A DNA stretch of 64,000 nucleotides from Polytrichum commune (Eukaryota > Streptophyta > Polytrichopsida > Polytrichales > Polytrichaceae): the NCBI GenBank assembly GCA_950295325.1, contig OX485809.1, forward strand, positions 16,244,001-16,308,000, read 5' to 3'. Positions 1-13,264 of this stretch are shown here, piece by piece. The notes below the pieces were generated by a model. It had not been told where the DNA came from. It saw only the letters and a program-made list of their open reading frames with translations, and ran no database searches. The translations under genes were made by a program, and so were the position numbers. Each line of letters starts with the position of its first letter. Position 1 is the first letter of the stretch.

Positions 1-21
1 TTGTCCAAAAGTTCTACAACC

Positions 22-409
22 TTGGGGACCCTAACATTACCCAACCCAATACTCTTAACTCCGGCGCGGAGTTCAATGCAGCTCCGATGCGGCTCCGGGG
101 AGGTTCGGATGCCAGCTCCGGTGGGTCAATTTTTCTGGCCCTCCCCGTTTTGGCCCCTTGATGACTTTTTTTGGTTTTTTTTTGCTAAATTTGGGTTCTA
201 CGGCCCCAAATTACTCTAGGAGGCCCCTTATGAGATCAAGTAAGGCCCCACCCAATCAAAAAAATAGGGGGCAATTTTTGCCCCAACCCACCCGAACCCA
301 CCGGAGCTGGCATCCGAACCTCCCCAGAGCCGCATCGGAGCCGCATCGAACTCTGCGCCGGAGTTAAGAGTATTGGGTTGGGTAATGTTATCCCCTTGGG
401 GGTGCCAAC
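22..409. repeat. Foldback/MITE-like inverted repeat at window edge
   Basis: Bases near 22-130 are repeated as a near-perfect reverse complement at about 290-409, leaving a 160-bp loop. The arms share the stretch ACATTACCCAACCCAATACT and a long GC-rich part. No target duplication can be assigned because the outer left border is close to the window start. The short reading frames here are only translations of the two arms. Confidence 0.7.
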
Positions 410-1209
410 ACTTGTATAATAAGTAGGAGTCATTGGCAAAGTAAGACTCCAACAATTTATAATGAGTTCATAATCATGCATGAAGGCGTTATTATAAGAG
501 TATTAAGCTATCATAGAATAGAATAGAGTATGACATAATGAGATATGACAGTAAAGAATGTTCTTATTTCATAAGCTTTGTGAAACCCTTTATTATATAC
601 TATGCTCCATGAATAGTAGATTTCTTTATTCTTCTCTTATTATCATTTGCCAGAGGTAGATACGGAAGCCAATTATGTCTAATAAGTAACCATTGGAAAT
701 TTCATCTTTGTGAGCTCTTTGCAACAATACTAATTTCATTGAGAGAATAAATTTTGTGACAAAAAAAACATAATAGAGTTATCCATTAATGAGGTATAGG
801 CAGGGATGAGTAAGGCCAATTAGGTGTTTTCGGGGGCGGAATGGTGACAAAAAAGGTTGTTTGTTGGGGCTCACTTTAGAATAATATGCAAACTTGTCTT
901 TGATATGTAGACATTCATAAATTACATTTCCTCCCTCATCCTTAGTTTTTGACAGTTATGAAGTGGACCCTACATAGTCAAGCTGGATCCCAAGTGCTTT
1001 TCTAGATTGAGGGGTCGCTTAATGTTGTGCTTCTTGGGTGTTCGTTTGCTTTTTATGCCTCAAGGTGAGTGCAAGAGTGGGCTTTGAAGTCCGTGGGTTG
1101 GCCCTTGGCTAATCCATGGTTACCGTATGTTTATGGTGTTAATTTGCATTTAGTCTTGATGGGTTTGAGAGTGAAGAAATATCTTGGGGTTAAGTTTGTG
1201 CTTCAAAGG
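410..1209. other. No gene seen
   Basis: AT-rich unique-looking sequence without an open frame or RNA gene that I can support. Confidence 0.5.
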
Positions 1210-1212
1210 TGT

Positions 1213-1530
1213 CACTAGTAGAAAATTATGTCCAGCCGAAATCAGCTGCGGTTCTTTTGACTAGCCTGATATGTAATCGCTTAACGACTAAAAATGTTTT
1301 TTCTTGATTTAGCAACTAAAATTAGAGGAATTTGGGGGCATGTAAATTACCATTGGAGAGGTGTTGAAAATAATTTTCCAACACTATATTATACGCCCCA
1401 AAATTTTAAACTTACAGTTGCAAAATGAAAAAGAAAAATCTTTCATCGTTTAACGACTGCGGATCAAGCTAATGAAAAGAACCGCAACCGATTTTGTTTG
1501 CGGTTTTTTTGGGCATAATTTGCTACTAAT
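1213..1530. mobile_element. Non-autonomous CACTA (En/Spm-like) element
   Basis: The left end reads CACTAGTAGAAAATTATG and the right end is its near reverse complement (CATAATTTGCTACTAATG). TGT flanks both sides, giving the 3-bp target duplication expected for CACTA elements. A subterminal inverted repeat sharing GCGGTTCTTTT follows the ends. At 318 bp it has no coding capacity, so it would depend on a transposase elsewhere. Confidence 0.75.
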
Positions 1531-1919
1531 GTGTTGAAGTTGACTCAAGGTGGTTGTAGTTGGAGGTTGAAGGTTTAAAATTGGAAGTTGAAATTCCAGG
1601 TCTGAAGTTGGTTTCAAAGTTCTAGGATTAGGGCTTGGTTGGAAGTGAGAGGCGCAAAATATGTTTCAAGGTTGCAAGTTTAGGAACTTTAGTTTGAAGT
1701 GGGAGGTTCAGAGTCTAATGGAAATGAGAGGAGGAGTCTAATTGGCAATGGAGGCACAAAATTGGAGTTTAGAGCCCGATTTGAAGTGGGTGGGTGGGTG
1801 AGTGATGAGTTTGGTTCAAAATTCCAAGGAGTTTCATTCAAAGGCATCATTTTGGATCATGACTTCAAGAAGTGGTGTCTCGAGATATTGAAATTGTAAC
1901 GTGTCTTGTGTGCATATAT
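1531..1919. other. G/T-rich low-complexity stretch
   Basis: Loose repetitions of GAAGTTGG and GGAGGTT; the open frame at 1699-1899 is a by-product of this composition. No gene seen. Confidence 0.4.
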
Positions 1920-3130
1920 ATAATGTAAGTGCAGGTTAGGACCTTGTTGTATGGGTACCTCAAAGCCCTTTGGGGGGATACCATGTCCGGTATCTTCAAG
2001 GCACTAGTGGCTAGCTAGGAACTAGTATAGTGTGTCACTATAGTGCCCATCCTCGAAAGGGGAGAGTAGTATTACCCCAATGTCCCCTTGTCCTGTGGGC
2101 ATCATGTCGCAACCCTTGCTAGGTCCCTTAACAATCTTGCCAATTTTCGTTTCTAGCAAAGGTTACGAGCGCTTACCATTTGCATTCCGCCATGCTAATG
2201 GATAGCTCCTCTTACCCCGGACCAATAGTTCATAGGAGGGAACCAACCCTCCTACTTTGCTTTCGGGACTCACCCCTTAATCGGTAACCCATTTCCCCAA
2301 TGTGGACTTCCATCTATGGAAGTCCAATCCTATGTTGATCATCGCGTTGCCGGAGCAACACTACAACAACCCGAAGCATACTAGGCAACTATGGCCTCAC
2401 AATAGGCCAAAGCCCATGGAGGCCTTGCCGTTCGGCCTCGGGTGGGTGAGGCCACACCACCTCACCCATATAAGCCTCTAGGACTTCACGCGGGGCCCCT
2501 ACCCCACCGTCAACCAACTTCTTGTCTCTCTACCAAGAGTTGGGGCCAAGTGGACATTTTCCTTTAGCTGCTGGGCCTAGAACCCCCCAGCAGCTTCAGA
2601 CCATCATAACTTCCTTGTATGATGTCTGATCATAACCACCAACCACTCCATCTTCATCTACGCTTCACGTAGATGCCGATGGACTCCTCAGTTGCCCCAT
2701 TCGGGCACGTCTTGAGGAAGTTATGCCTGTTTGAACCTTGGCAGTCCCGGGAATCACCCCCAGGCACTGCTGTACCAGGGCGCTGTCCCGGGACAGCGCC
2801 CCACTCAGGCCATAACTCCTAGCTCACACCTCCGATTGAGGTGTTCTTGAGCTTTCTAGAATCACCACGCCATGAGCTACGCATAACTGATGGCCTTCCC
2901 CTTGTGCCTCCTAGTCTTCGTGGGTGGGAGGCGTTCCCAACGCCCGGGGCCCTCACCCACCCTAGGATCACTTGGGCCCTCTCACCAACGGCGCCACAAG
3001 TCCCGGGTGTCACTCCGGGGTCCCCCTTGTGCCCATGGTGTTTCGGGCACTCCTCATGGAGAGGTGCGCGACACATCAGGTCATTGACATTATGAACGGA
3101 CACTTTATTCACGCCGGCCCCTTGCTTGAA
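1920..3130. mobile_element. GC-rich block, possible LTR remnant
   Basis: This 1.2-kb stretch is much richer in GC than either flank and has a sharp composition change near 3130. It contains a perfect 24-bp palindrome at 2778-2801 (half-site GGGCGCTGTCCC). Short frames on both strands at 2819-3175 overlap one another and resemble no family. The composition and the lack of coding sequence fit a solo LTR or truncated LTR retrotransposon, but I could not find paired LTRs, a primer-binding site or a target duplication. Confidence 0.3.
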
Positions 3131-6100
3131 AGGAGTTGGAGTTTCTATCTAAGTGCATGTTGGATAGCAGAGTAAGAATTGTGCATTCATATGATGTAAA
3201 GGCCCATTATGCCCCTTAACCATTGTATTTTTCATTTGGTCAAGAGCTGGGTTTTTAATTCCACACTAGAATTTGAGCACCCAAGTGCATGATGAATGAT
3301 CTCTTCTTGCCATAAAGTTGAGTTTATGTATCCATGTGTGAACCATACTTAAGAGCTAAGTTTTGGATTGCACAATAAGTTTTGTGCACCCTAGTGGGTG
3401 GTTAGTGGCTAGCAAAATACAATTGTATGACAAGGGGGTCACAAAGTCATCATATTATGATTGGTGGCAGAGTTGGGTTTGTGAGAGCATACATAGTCAA
3501 AAGTCTACATAAAACTATGTGACCCAAGCACTTGTCATGCTTATGAACCAAAGGTACAAATCACAGATATGATCCAAACTAATTGGAAGTTGGCAAATGT
3601 CATACTAAAACTCTAGCCACAAGCTTAAATTGGCCATACATGTTGGTCAAGTTATTACCATTTAAAATATGACCCTTCAAACCAAGTTGGGTCTATAACC
3701 AATATCCGAAGGTCCTTGAGCCCCTAATTGATAGTCAACTCACAAGCTCATTAATTAGAGTTTTACCTCACATTAGGAGACGCATACCCAAACTAAGTAT
3801 GGACCAAGTAGGGTCTCATTAGTGGATAACTCTAATGAAGGAAACTCAATGCCTTATTATAAAAGGCTTCTCATCTCATGCTTCAAAATATAAGATGAAA
3901 ATTTTATTAGACAAATTGGAGATTTTAATTTTTGATTGAATAGTCAAATAGGCCTTTGAATTGTGGTCATTATGCATAATTATCAAGCTTGATATTTCAA
4001 TAACCAAGCGACTATGGTAACTTGTTTAGCTTTCATGTTATCTACGTACTACAATGATTGTGGTAATTTATGAGTTACCAAGGTAGCTTAACTATAGTCT
4101 CATGGGATGTATGAGAAGTATAAATTACAAGCATGTAGTACGTTATACTGATAGAGCTATGTTGTTTTTTGAAATCATGTATCAAGTATATATACATAGA
4201 AAAGCATTCTCTATATAGGTGCATAGGAGACAGTGATCAACATAACGAGAGTGTAATCACATGTTCATTTTGTAGTCAACTTACTCCACTTAAGTTATGT
4301 GAATCTTATATGGATTGTCACTCTTTTCATTGAATTCCTATGTTTGAGTGGCATAATATGGCAAGGCCATACTAATCAAGAATTGACAACAACAACATAT
4401 GTGATATAATAAGATTGGAGTATGTACACAAAAAATATATATATCGATCTAGTTTTAATATTAAACACATTTGAAAGGGCATCTTAGAAGTTTATTGCAC
4501 CTCATTTTAAAATACAAGAACTACATATTTGAATGATCTCCAAACCAAAAAGAAAAAGAAAAAGAAATGTAACGATCTTATGCGCACCACTATACTTATC
4601 ATATTCAACACATTTGTGCTCTTGGGTGCAAACCTTTTGTAAACTTAAACAAGAAACCAAAAAGTCTCTTGCTCTTTGATTGATACAAACACTTGAAGCA
4701 TTTGAAATATCCACACTGAGATTAGGTTGGGTGACAAATATGTAGATTCATACATAAGGTCGATGCCAATTGAGCTCAATATGTAATCTTAGGCATGTGC
4801 TTGCAACACAAAGCATTCATTCTCAAAGAAAAGTTGAGCACATATTCAAGTGAAACTAGACCAAGGTCTAGTCCATAATTACTACATGTTTGGGTTGTAT
4901 GGTACTAGGTAGTAACATCTGCCAATATAATTACACATGTAGACTTATCGTGATAGAGGAATAATATATGTTTTGGATAGATTTCCATTATTTTTCAAAT
5001 AGATACAACATCAGAAAATAATACACCCATAATGCATAAAATTCTTATTACTATGTTAAGTAAATTTCATTTATTATCAAATTTTAAATATTATAGCATT
5101 CAAAGTTCTAATCATAATATATACTTAAAGTGTTCCACACTTGCCATTAGATTGATAGCAAAACCCCAAACTCCATGATCCATTAACAAATGCCATGTGA
5201 TATCATTACAAAACCTCACTTTTGTTGCAGTGGACACATATGTTGTCCAACCCCTCCCAAGGACCTTATTAGAGACATGACCAAGGGCCGTGAGGAAAAA
5301 CGAATCCTTGGTCCAAAACCATGGCTGAGAGAAAGTCAAAACCTTGTTGAGAAACCAAGTTGGTGCCTCCAGAAGATTCCTCTTTTAGCACAGTAAAGAA
5401 TGACTCCAAAAAGAACTAGGAACCTCTTTCGAACTCGGTCAAAGAGGTTTGTAAAAATAAATATGTATTCATCAGAGACACACCTCCCATTTCGGAGAAG
5501 AAGGTGAAGGAGACCCGCAACTTCTTTTATTTATGATTACAAGAGATGCACATCAAATCCCAATTGTATGAAGCTTGAAACATAGACAAGTTATATGGAT
5601 TATGCATATCCCATAAACTATTCACACGTAAATGTTTTGAATTAATATCATTGTTTCATGCAAACACCATTTATTGTCTATGACATTCATAAGTATTCGT
5701 TGAAATTCCCGTCTTTTGATACATAGGTAACCATACATGTGCTCAAACCAATGAAAGAGCTTTAATTTTAACACAAAATGGCATACATGAAGTTCAATGC
5801 CAAGTAATTTGAAGACAGAAATTGGGGGAATGTGATTTTTGGAATGAGAACAAGAGGTTTGCTTCATATAAAACTTCCATTCCGCCTTTGCAAGTTTTAC
5901 TTTATGGCAAATGAAGAATGTGAACGGTGGTATTATGTGGAAATGGTTGAGCTTCTAGGAATTGAGGAAGAAGCCTTGACAATAACGGGGCCAATGCTTT
6001 TGTCACCAAGAGTTACCAAGAACACTTTCGAGTTGCATCTGTTCAATTGGCATGAGTAGAAAATCACATCAAGTGCGAAGCCTGAGAATATCATAGTGAC

Positions 6101-6470
6101 AATTTGCTTCTCAATTGAATCTGGAAGTTTTATTGCATCACGTCCGAACATGGTTGGTAGGGAAAAACATTATTGTGAGATATTGCATCTCGACTGAAAT
6201 AGAAGTTTCTGTAATTATGAAATTTTAAAATACAAGAACTGGAGATATAAATTGTCCCCGGGGAAGGAAGAAAAGGAATTAAAGGAAAAAATCATGAAAC
6301 AAATCGAGTCATCATGCTCAACCGCACAATTGTGCTCTCAAATGCAATAAACATGTTCCCGGAAACTCTTCTAGTGTACTCTCGATTCATTCAAGTACTT
6401 GCCGATTCACCTCCGCCAAAACTATTGCTAGTGTACAAAGAAAAATGACTGCATATACTTGATTGATCGC
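3131..6470. other. No gene seen (3' side of the MFS gene)
   Basis: AT-rich sequence with only short frames below 85 codons and no recognisable domain. The part nearest 6470 will include the transporter's 3' UTR. Confidence 0.45.
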
Positions 6471-9003
6471 TCATGAGTTGTGTTGTTGTTGCGTTGTAGA
6501 ATGCGTCACATGAGCAGCAACAGGCTGCTCTGTATCACAAGTCATCAACACCCGGGAACTATGTCTTCTCCGTTGAAATGAGTCGAAAACCACATCGGTG
6601 TAGTATTTCTGTGTCCTTGCGAGAAGCAGAGCGCTCAAACAGCACCCAACCACACAGATACCTGCCATGACGAAAAAGGTCAGGCGGAAGCACACCACAC
6701 CTTTGCAAGTTAGAAACTCATTGTTGTTCTCATGCGCCGGCGCCAAAACATTTCCACTCAATGTTGATATCCAGCCACGAGATCGGTGTAATAAGCCCTG
6801 CAACCCAAAGTTTAATCTACGTGGATTTTGCTTCTGAGCCTCAGCATCGTAGATGTACCCTGCGAGGCGTACAGACAGGATATACGATCCCACGGGGCTT
6901 GCCATGGTGACCGCATTTAACAGGGTGCCGAAATTCTTCAACCCAAATAGCTCCGAGGTTGCGGCAGGAATGAGCGACCAATGTGCACCGAAGCTTAACC
7001 CGATCATCACCGAGCCGATGTACACGGCACCCGGAAAAGCCAGGGCCATGATGGTGTGCCCTATTGCTAATGCAATGAGGGCTACCATGATGAACTTCGG
7101 CCTTGGGGTGCCGAACTGGTGAAGACACGATTCAGACAAGGCTCCAGCGCCCAACCGACCTAAGAAGTTCCAGATCGAGGTTAAGGAGACGAAGGAATGT
7201 ATTGTGGCCTCTGAGTATCCCAACGATACGCCTACTTGACCCACATTGTCCATCGCTGTTAGCCCGGAGCCTAGTCCTATCCCAGCTATGGCGACTAGGA
7301 GCCAGAAGTCACCGTTGTGGAGCGCTTGCCACACCGAATGGTCTTCCCCCCGCGCAGGGAAGTTTCTCTGGAAAGAATCAACCCTGCTGAGATTGGAGTT
7401 AGAGCTATAGAAAGTAGAAGATGATTCCGATGAGCTCGTCTCAGACTCAGCAGGGCTAATTGTTCTGCACTCGTCAGCTCCTGCCGGGGGAGCAGGAATT
7501 AGAGACTGAGTTAGCCCTCCGGCCTCCTGATTGGTTAGGGATAAGTTTTCATTACTGCTTCGACGAGTTGCATAAATCCGTGAGGCGAAGACGATTCCCA
7601 ACGGAAGCAGAAGCAAGAGAAGCGTGACGAAACACACACCCCTGGTCACAGATGGAGGGAAATCTGCTGTCACCGTGTTTTGCAACAAAATGATGCCCAT
7701 GAGGAACGCTGCGAGCGTGAGGGCGGCTCCTGCGATAAGGGCGAGGTAGAGCGATTCTTTAGTGTCGAATTCGACTGGGAAATTTCCAACGCCTTCGATG
7801 TGGTTATGATGCCACGGCTGGTCCTTGAAGAACACGAAGGAGCTCAACACCACCAACGCAGGGAACCACGACAGGAACAAGAGCACCTTCGACCCCTGTA
7901 TTATAAAGAGCACAAGTCAATTCAGAGCTATGTCAATACATTCAGTTCTTAAACACTCCATGAAATGTTTATTACAAGTTTGTGTAAGAAGATTTGCTTA
8001 TTACAAGTTCTCAATTCAACTTCTGGGAGTCCAAAGTTTTTGTGGTATAGACACTTATGGTGTCATTGGATTCCTCTGAGAGTCCTCTTTCTACACATGT
8101 TGCAAGACTTCACATGATAACAAAGCATAAACTCATAGATGCATTCGAAGAGGAAATTAGGTAGCTGTTCTAGAGAGAGGAGACACTTGGGTTCTTTTTC
8201 TCCACATGTTGCAAGACATTACATAATAACAAACCATAAACTCTTAGACACTTATATTGGCACTGGAGTCTTTCCAGTGTCCTCTTTGTACACATGTTGC
8301 AAGACTTTACATGATAACAAACCGTAAACTCTTAGATGCATTAGAATAGAAGAATAAGTAGCTGTTCGAGAAATTAAAGAGTTCCCACCTGGGGCTTCGA
8401 CCCGGCCGGGTAGATCGCAAGGTAGAATTGCGTGAGCACGGCAGCACTGAGGCCCACCAGCCCCTTCATCACACCGATGACCAGGCCGCGCGACATCGGG
8501 AAGCGTTTTACAAGCGACACGAGCACAGCGGTGATGAAGAATGACTGTCCGTTGGCTCCGACGCAGAGGAAGAGTGCCATCGCCCACACGGATGGGGGTG
8601 GGAGCGATCCTGACGCTGACAAGAATGCCATCAGGTATCCTCCGCTAACTTGGCACGCACCGAGTAGGAACACTGCCCACACGGGCCAGATGTCGAAGAG
8701 CAGCCCCGATATGATGCCCACGCTCTCGCCTAGCTCCTTGAAGAATCCCACTGTGTCTAACGTCACTTGGTCGTAGTGGAGTGCGTCTTTGATGGATTCC
8801 GAGTAGTCGGAGTATAGGTATGAGCTTCCGCTGCAACACATGATCCACATCCCCGCCACCATCATCATCCATCTATTTCGCAGGAGCCAATGCCCTGATC
8901 CCGCCATCCTGCTTGATTTCAGAATTAGCACGGACGCTGCCGTATTCCAAATGCCTCGGAGCCCAAAGCAATTAGATTCCTCCTTCAAGCTGGGTCTTGA
9001 CAC
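6471..9003 (-). CDS. MFS transporter, Nodulin-like / NFD4-like family
   Basis: The coding sequence joins exon 1 (9003 to 8389) and exon 2 (7895 to 6471). The 493-nt intron has a CAG/GTGGGA donor and an ATACAG acceptor and keeps phase 0, giving about 679 residues. Exon 1 carries the Nodulin-like MFS half: NRWMMMVAGMWIMCCSGSSY opens helix 1, then SESIKDALHYDQ, and later GLVIGVMKGLVGLSAAVLTQ. Exon 2 continues with KDQPWHHNHIEG, a serine-rich cytosolic loop, the second MFS half (SVWQALHNGDFWLL, GLGSGLTAMDNVGQVG, FLGRLGAGALSE) and a last helix before a polar tail. About 12 membrane helices are expected. Relatives in Arabidopsis include NFD4, needed for karyogamy; substrates are mostly unknown. I used the first Met of exon 1; the Met of MAGSGHWLL is an alternative start. 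It has no coding neighbour and looks intact, so I consider it the one working host gene in the window. Confidence 0.9.
8093..8380. repeat. Tandem repeat inside the MFS intron
   Basis: Three diverged copies of a roughly 95-bp unit, each opening with ACATGTTGCAAGAC and followed by ATAACAAA..ATAAACTC, fill most of the intron. A partial fourth unit precedes them near 8050. Confidence 0.7.
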
Positions 9004-9049
9004 TTCTTATGCGAAAACACTTCGTGATGGAACTTAAAATGTGCTCTAC

Positions 9050-9800
9050 TAGTGACAGGGCTTGGTGACCATAACATTCTTACCTCCAATCTTCATCGAA
9101 ACTATTGATTACCTACACATTCGTGCACATTCTCACTACCTGTGGATTTTTTAGCTCTCAAAACACACGGTTATGACTAAATCTGTAACTATGGCGCTTG
9201 TACTCCGCTTGAAGACTGCAGGATTTGTATCCAGATGACGGTCTCTCAGGTGTGTCCACACATGTAAAGAATAATGCCGCAGGTCAACGAGCAATAGCAC
9301 AAACTCGTTGCCGGCCAACCTGCGGGATTCTTTCACGTTGCGCGTAGACTCGACACTTCGTATGCGAATCAATCTCGTGATGAAACTTTCTACTGTGGTC
9401 TAGTCACAGGATTTTCCATCTTGAGTCAAATGATCAAAAAAGCTGCCACCGTAGTACCTACACATTTTCCTGCAGTCTCTGAACTGCCTGTGGGTTTTGA
9501 GCTCTCAAACTACGCGGCTATGACTAAAGCTGATTCTACACGCAGCCCCCTCCGGTCACTTCAAAACAGCAGGATGAAGCTCTTTCTGGTGGTCAGCTAG
9601 TGACAGGATTTGATCATTCGAGGCAAATGGTCAGAAATGCTAGCAACGAAGTACCTACATATTTCGTGCAGTTTCTGACTGCCTGTATGTTTGGAGCTCC
9701 GAAACTACACGGCTACGAATAAACGTTCCACCTGAACCACCACCTCGTGCTATCCGAACCGCCCCTGCACTTCAAGACTGCAGGAATGGCATCCAAATGG
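9050..9800. repeat. Diverged tandem repeats upstream of the MFS gene
   Basis: Three copies of a 200-350-bp unit lie in the presumed promoter. Shared landmarks are TAGTGACAGG, a CCTACACATTT..TGCAGT block, TGCCTGTGGGTTTTGAGCTC, and an ACACGGCTATGACTAAA block at about 9162, 9512 and 9708. The unit is not coding. Transcription control of the transporter could be affected by unit number, but this is inference. Confidence 0.6.
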
Positions 9801-10669
9801 CGGACTCTCCCAGATGTAGCGTCCACACATGCAAAGAATGCCTCGGGTACGGCCAGGTCAAGGGTCCTTGTCCGCCGCTATAATTTTGCTACCACATCGT
9901 TATAATAAACATCCTCTACGACTCGTCAATCCAACTGCACGACCGACGTCGACCTTCGACACTTGCTGCTGCTCACGATGTAGAATCCTCTAGTTTCTGC
10001 TTACGAGTGCAAGCAAAAGGTGGCGAGTCTGGAATCTGGATCCCAAGAGACTCACAATCCCAGGACTCCTTGCACGAGGAAGAATCCTGATCTCTGCACT
10101 CTCCTCGAAGTTCTTCAAAGTCCTTTGAGTACATACTTGACCATGACTGAACCCCCTCTTAACCTGCGCAAATAACATCTGTGACGATAAAGTGGCTGCG
10201 AAAGGGATCGTTGCGTCAACCCAGAGTACAACTGTGGAGTTACAATGAGCAGCAACTATGTAAATCTCTGGCCTTAATTGCTTGTGGCTTACATGTCAGG
10301 TTCAGGTGAATTGCAATCACTCAAGTGCTAGCTTTCATGGCTTGCACTGATCGATTCCTGACCAAAACTCTTCGAATATCACCTGCAACCGTTGAGGAGC
10401 CAATTGCTTGAAATCAGTTGACAGACTCCTCCGACGGTCTGAGATGCATTGCTATGAAATGGGTGGGAAATTTATGATGCAGGGAATTAACATAAAGCAC
10501 AAAAGGTCTGATGAGCATCTGGATCTCCAGATTCCTGGTTGTCTGGACACCTAACTTAACTTTCTGCAATCAAGTGGCGTCTTGGCCGAGGTGGCTTGTA
10601 CAGTCTTGTGGGATCATCCCCAAGTCCACGAGTTTCCGCATATACCGGTCCTATCCTTCCCGGTCCGGG
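9801..10669. other. No gene seen
   Basis: Mixed-composition intergenic DNA. A short A-box-like motif (TGGCCGAGGTGG) near 10575 has no matching B box, so no tRNA gene is called. Confidence 0.4.
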
Positions 10670-11050
10670 ATGCGGGGCACTAAAAGTATCTCCAACAAGA
10701 GCTTCTTAAGGAACGGGTCCCCTGATAGGATAAGGGCCGGGGCCCGCGACCCTCGGGCAGCTCCAGGAAAATAAATTCGGAACCCCACTGATAAACGCTG
10801 CCCGCCTCGCCACACTTAAAAAAAAAAAAATTGTCCTTGTAGTCTCAAAGGCCGTCTAGTCCATAAAACCCATATATGAGTGCAACTCAATTTCAAAGTT
10901 CAAAATCCAATGTATACGTTCACTTTCACTTAGTAAATAAGGAATTGATTGAGATTTCATTCCTCAAGTGAAACCAACAATAAGATATGTAATTAACTTG
11001 GACCCACCCACAGTGTAAACTCTTTGAGTCTAAAATTTTGTTGTAGATGG
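10670..11050. repeat. Degenerate arm related to the foldback element at 24.5 kb
   Basis: From about 10860 the sequence parallels one arm of the element at 24547-25532, with shared stretches such as AAAATCCAATGTATACGTTC, TAGTAAATAAG.AATTGA, TTTCATT, and ATGTAATTAACTTGGA. The outer GC-rich part (GGGCAGC, GCCCGCC) is also similar. Only one arm is visible, so this is a single-sided relic. Confidence 0.5.
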
Positions 11051-13264
11051 TCTTAGACGACCCTAATCTACTAGATGATGATGAAGAGATACCCAAATCT
11101 CTATCTACTTGACGGAAAACTTGCCAAGTGGTCAACCGCCTCCTATGCTTTGGCTCTAGCCTATGTATTGACCCTCCTTTCTCAGCAAAAAAAAAAGAAA
11201 AAAAAGTTTTGTTGTAGACTTTGGAGTTTCCTCGTCTTGGACCCTAGTGTAAATCCACTCGTATTCTATTCTGAAATATATCGAGGAGTAAGTTAAGGAA
11301 ATGTGCAAGCTACTCAAGTCGGTGGCAAGTTTCATCCTCTCTTCATAAGCAAGATAGGGTAGTGCTCTCCTGATACAATTTAATAACATTGCAAATCGTG
11401 TTTTAAGGCACAAAACATAAAACTTGTAACTTAAGTGACGTTTCCCCAAACCAGAGGTGATCCCTCACAGAATTGCACTCTATCGAAGCCCTTGCATATA
11501 TGTCATAATTGTCAAACAGCTTACTTGTCCCGCCAATTGTTCACATGCGTATAATATTCATTTTTCACATCCAACATATAATATTTAGATTTGTTTTCAT
11601 ATCTATGTAGACGGATTGAGTATCTCAACCATAACATTACTCATTTGAAGAGTTGTGTTCATGGGCCCAGCAGTAGTTTTTGAAATAAATAAAGGCTCCG
11701 GATGTTAGAATTTCATTGCTTCAAACTGAATTTGAAGTCAAAGTAGTTGAATAGTGTTATGCCTAAAAAGATACCACTTAACATTTATTTCTTATATCGA
11801 TGTGTTTGAATGTTGGTCACGAAGTGTTTAAGGTTTGGATTTTTACTATTTTACACTTTTCCTTGGAATATCTTCCCATGGTTTTGTCTTTGAGAGATTT
11901 TAAGAACAACTTTTACATTATTGTGTATTTCAAGTGGAGTTTTCAAGACAATCAAAGGCTTTAATTAAGATTACTTCATCACATTATTCATATTCATAAT
12001 AGTGTTCTATGGGATTGATAGTATTCCATAGAATATTCCTAAATATTTCCCACATTTAGATTGAATGTGAAAAATACCCAAAAATATTGTGTGAAATATT
12101 GTCAATCCCATAGAACTAAATAATGTTATGTTCTCCCAAGAAGTTGAGTAAATCAAAATGCTCGGTTACTCACCATAAACGGTCAACCCGCCGCCATGGA
12201 CCGTGAATTCAATCTATAGATATTGCAATAAATGAAGATATTTTAAGCAAGTGGGGCACGAGAAAGTAGAAAAAGTTGTAAATTGGTTGCATTTACTAGG
12301 TACATGGATTTAACCCTAACTTCCCAAGCAACCATTTGGTTGGTTGATGAAGTGTTGAAGGATGATTGTTTCCCTACATTAATCCCATTTAACTCATTCA
12401 TCCATAATTAAAATAACTATAAACATCAAATCAATATGGATATCTACCCATAGACACATGACCCATGCAATTTGAAGATGATTAGAATATGTAAAACAAT
12501 GTTAAAGTAGGAAGTGGTCATGTCCTTGTTAAATTGTTTGGGGATCATGGGAGGGTGTTGACTCCCCAGGGGATCAATCCTGTATTTTTAAAAACTACAT
12601 GAGAACAAATATAGGGTCCATTTTAAAGTGGCAACATATAAATTATAGAATTATACTTGTTACAAAGCTCAAGTTATATATTGAACTCCATGATATAAAT
12701 AAGTTGGGGTGTTTACAAATTGATCAGTTAAAGAAGTATTAAAACTAACATACCATAGGGTTCAGTAGGGTGGGAATTTAAAATAACATATATTAAGGCC
12801 CCACACTATGGATGACATCTCATGGATGTCATTTGGTAGTTGAATGTAATCTATTAGGTTAGATGCAGGAAGGGACCCTAACGGGTTTGCACATTTTGTT
12901 TGGCTTTGTGATTCCCGAGTTAGGGTTTGCAAGAGATATTTGAAGTTTCCATGTTTGTGCAAATTCCCACCATCTTGCAAACTTGGTGAATGTTGATGGT
13001 TGATGATTGGACAGTAGGCACACATGCATAGTGGCACTCCTCAAGTGCACCCATACCAAGCTTCAACTTCCCTACTTCCAATTTCTTGCTTGCTTGCTAT
13101 ATGTGTAGGTTGAAGGTTTTGAATTTCTTGTTGTGATTTCTCACAATTTTTTGGAAGCATTGTCGATGCAAATGATGGGATGACATCAACATGAGGCATT
13201 TGTATGAGTGATACCAACTACAACTCAAGGTATTTAGTTCTAGTGAGGTTGTTGGTCACAAACC
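11051..13264. other. No gene; small inverted repeat at 12003-12116
   Basis: AT-rich. At 12003-12116 GTTCTATGGGATTGATA.TATT pairs with a reverse complement ending in ATCCCATAGAAC, a hairpin of MITE size without a clear target duplication. Confidence 0.4.

Noticed and set aside
10560-10620. Possible tRNA gene (A-box-like TGGCCGAGGTGG)
   Set aside because: No B box GGTTCGA at the right distance and no cloverleaf.
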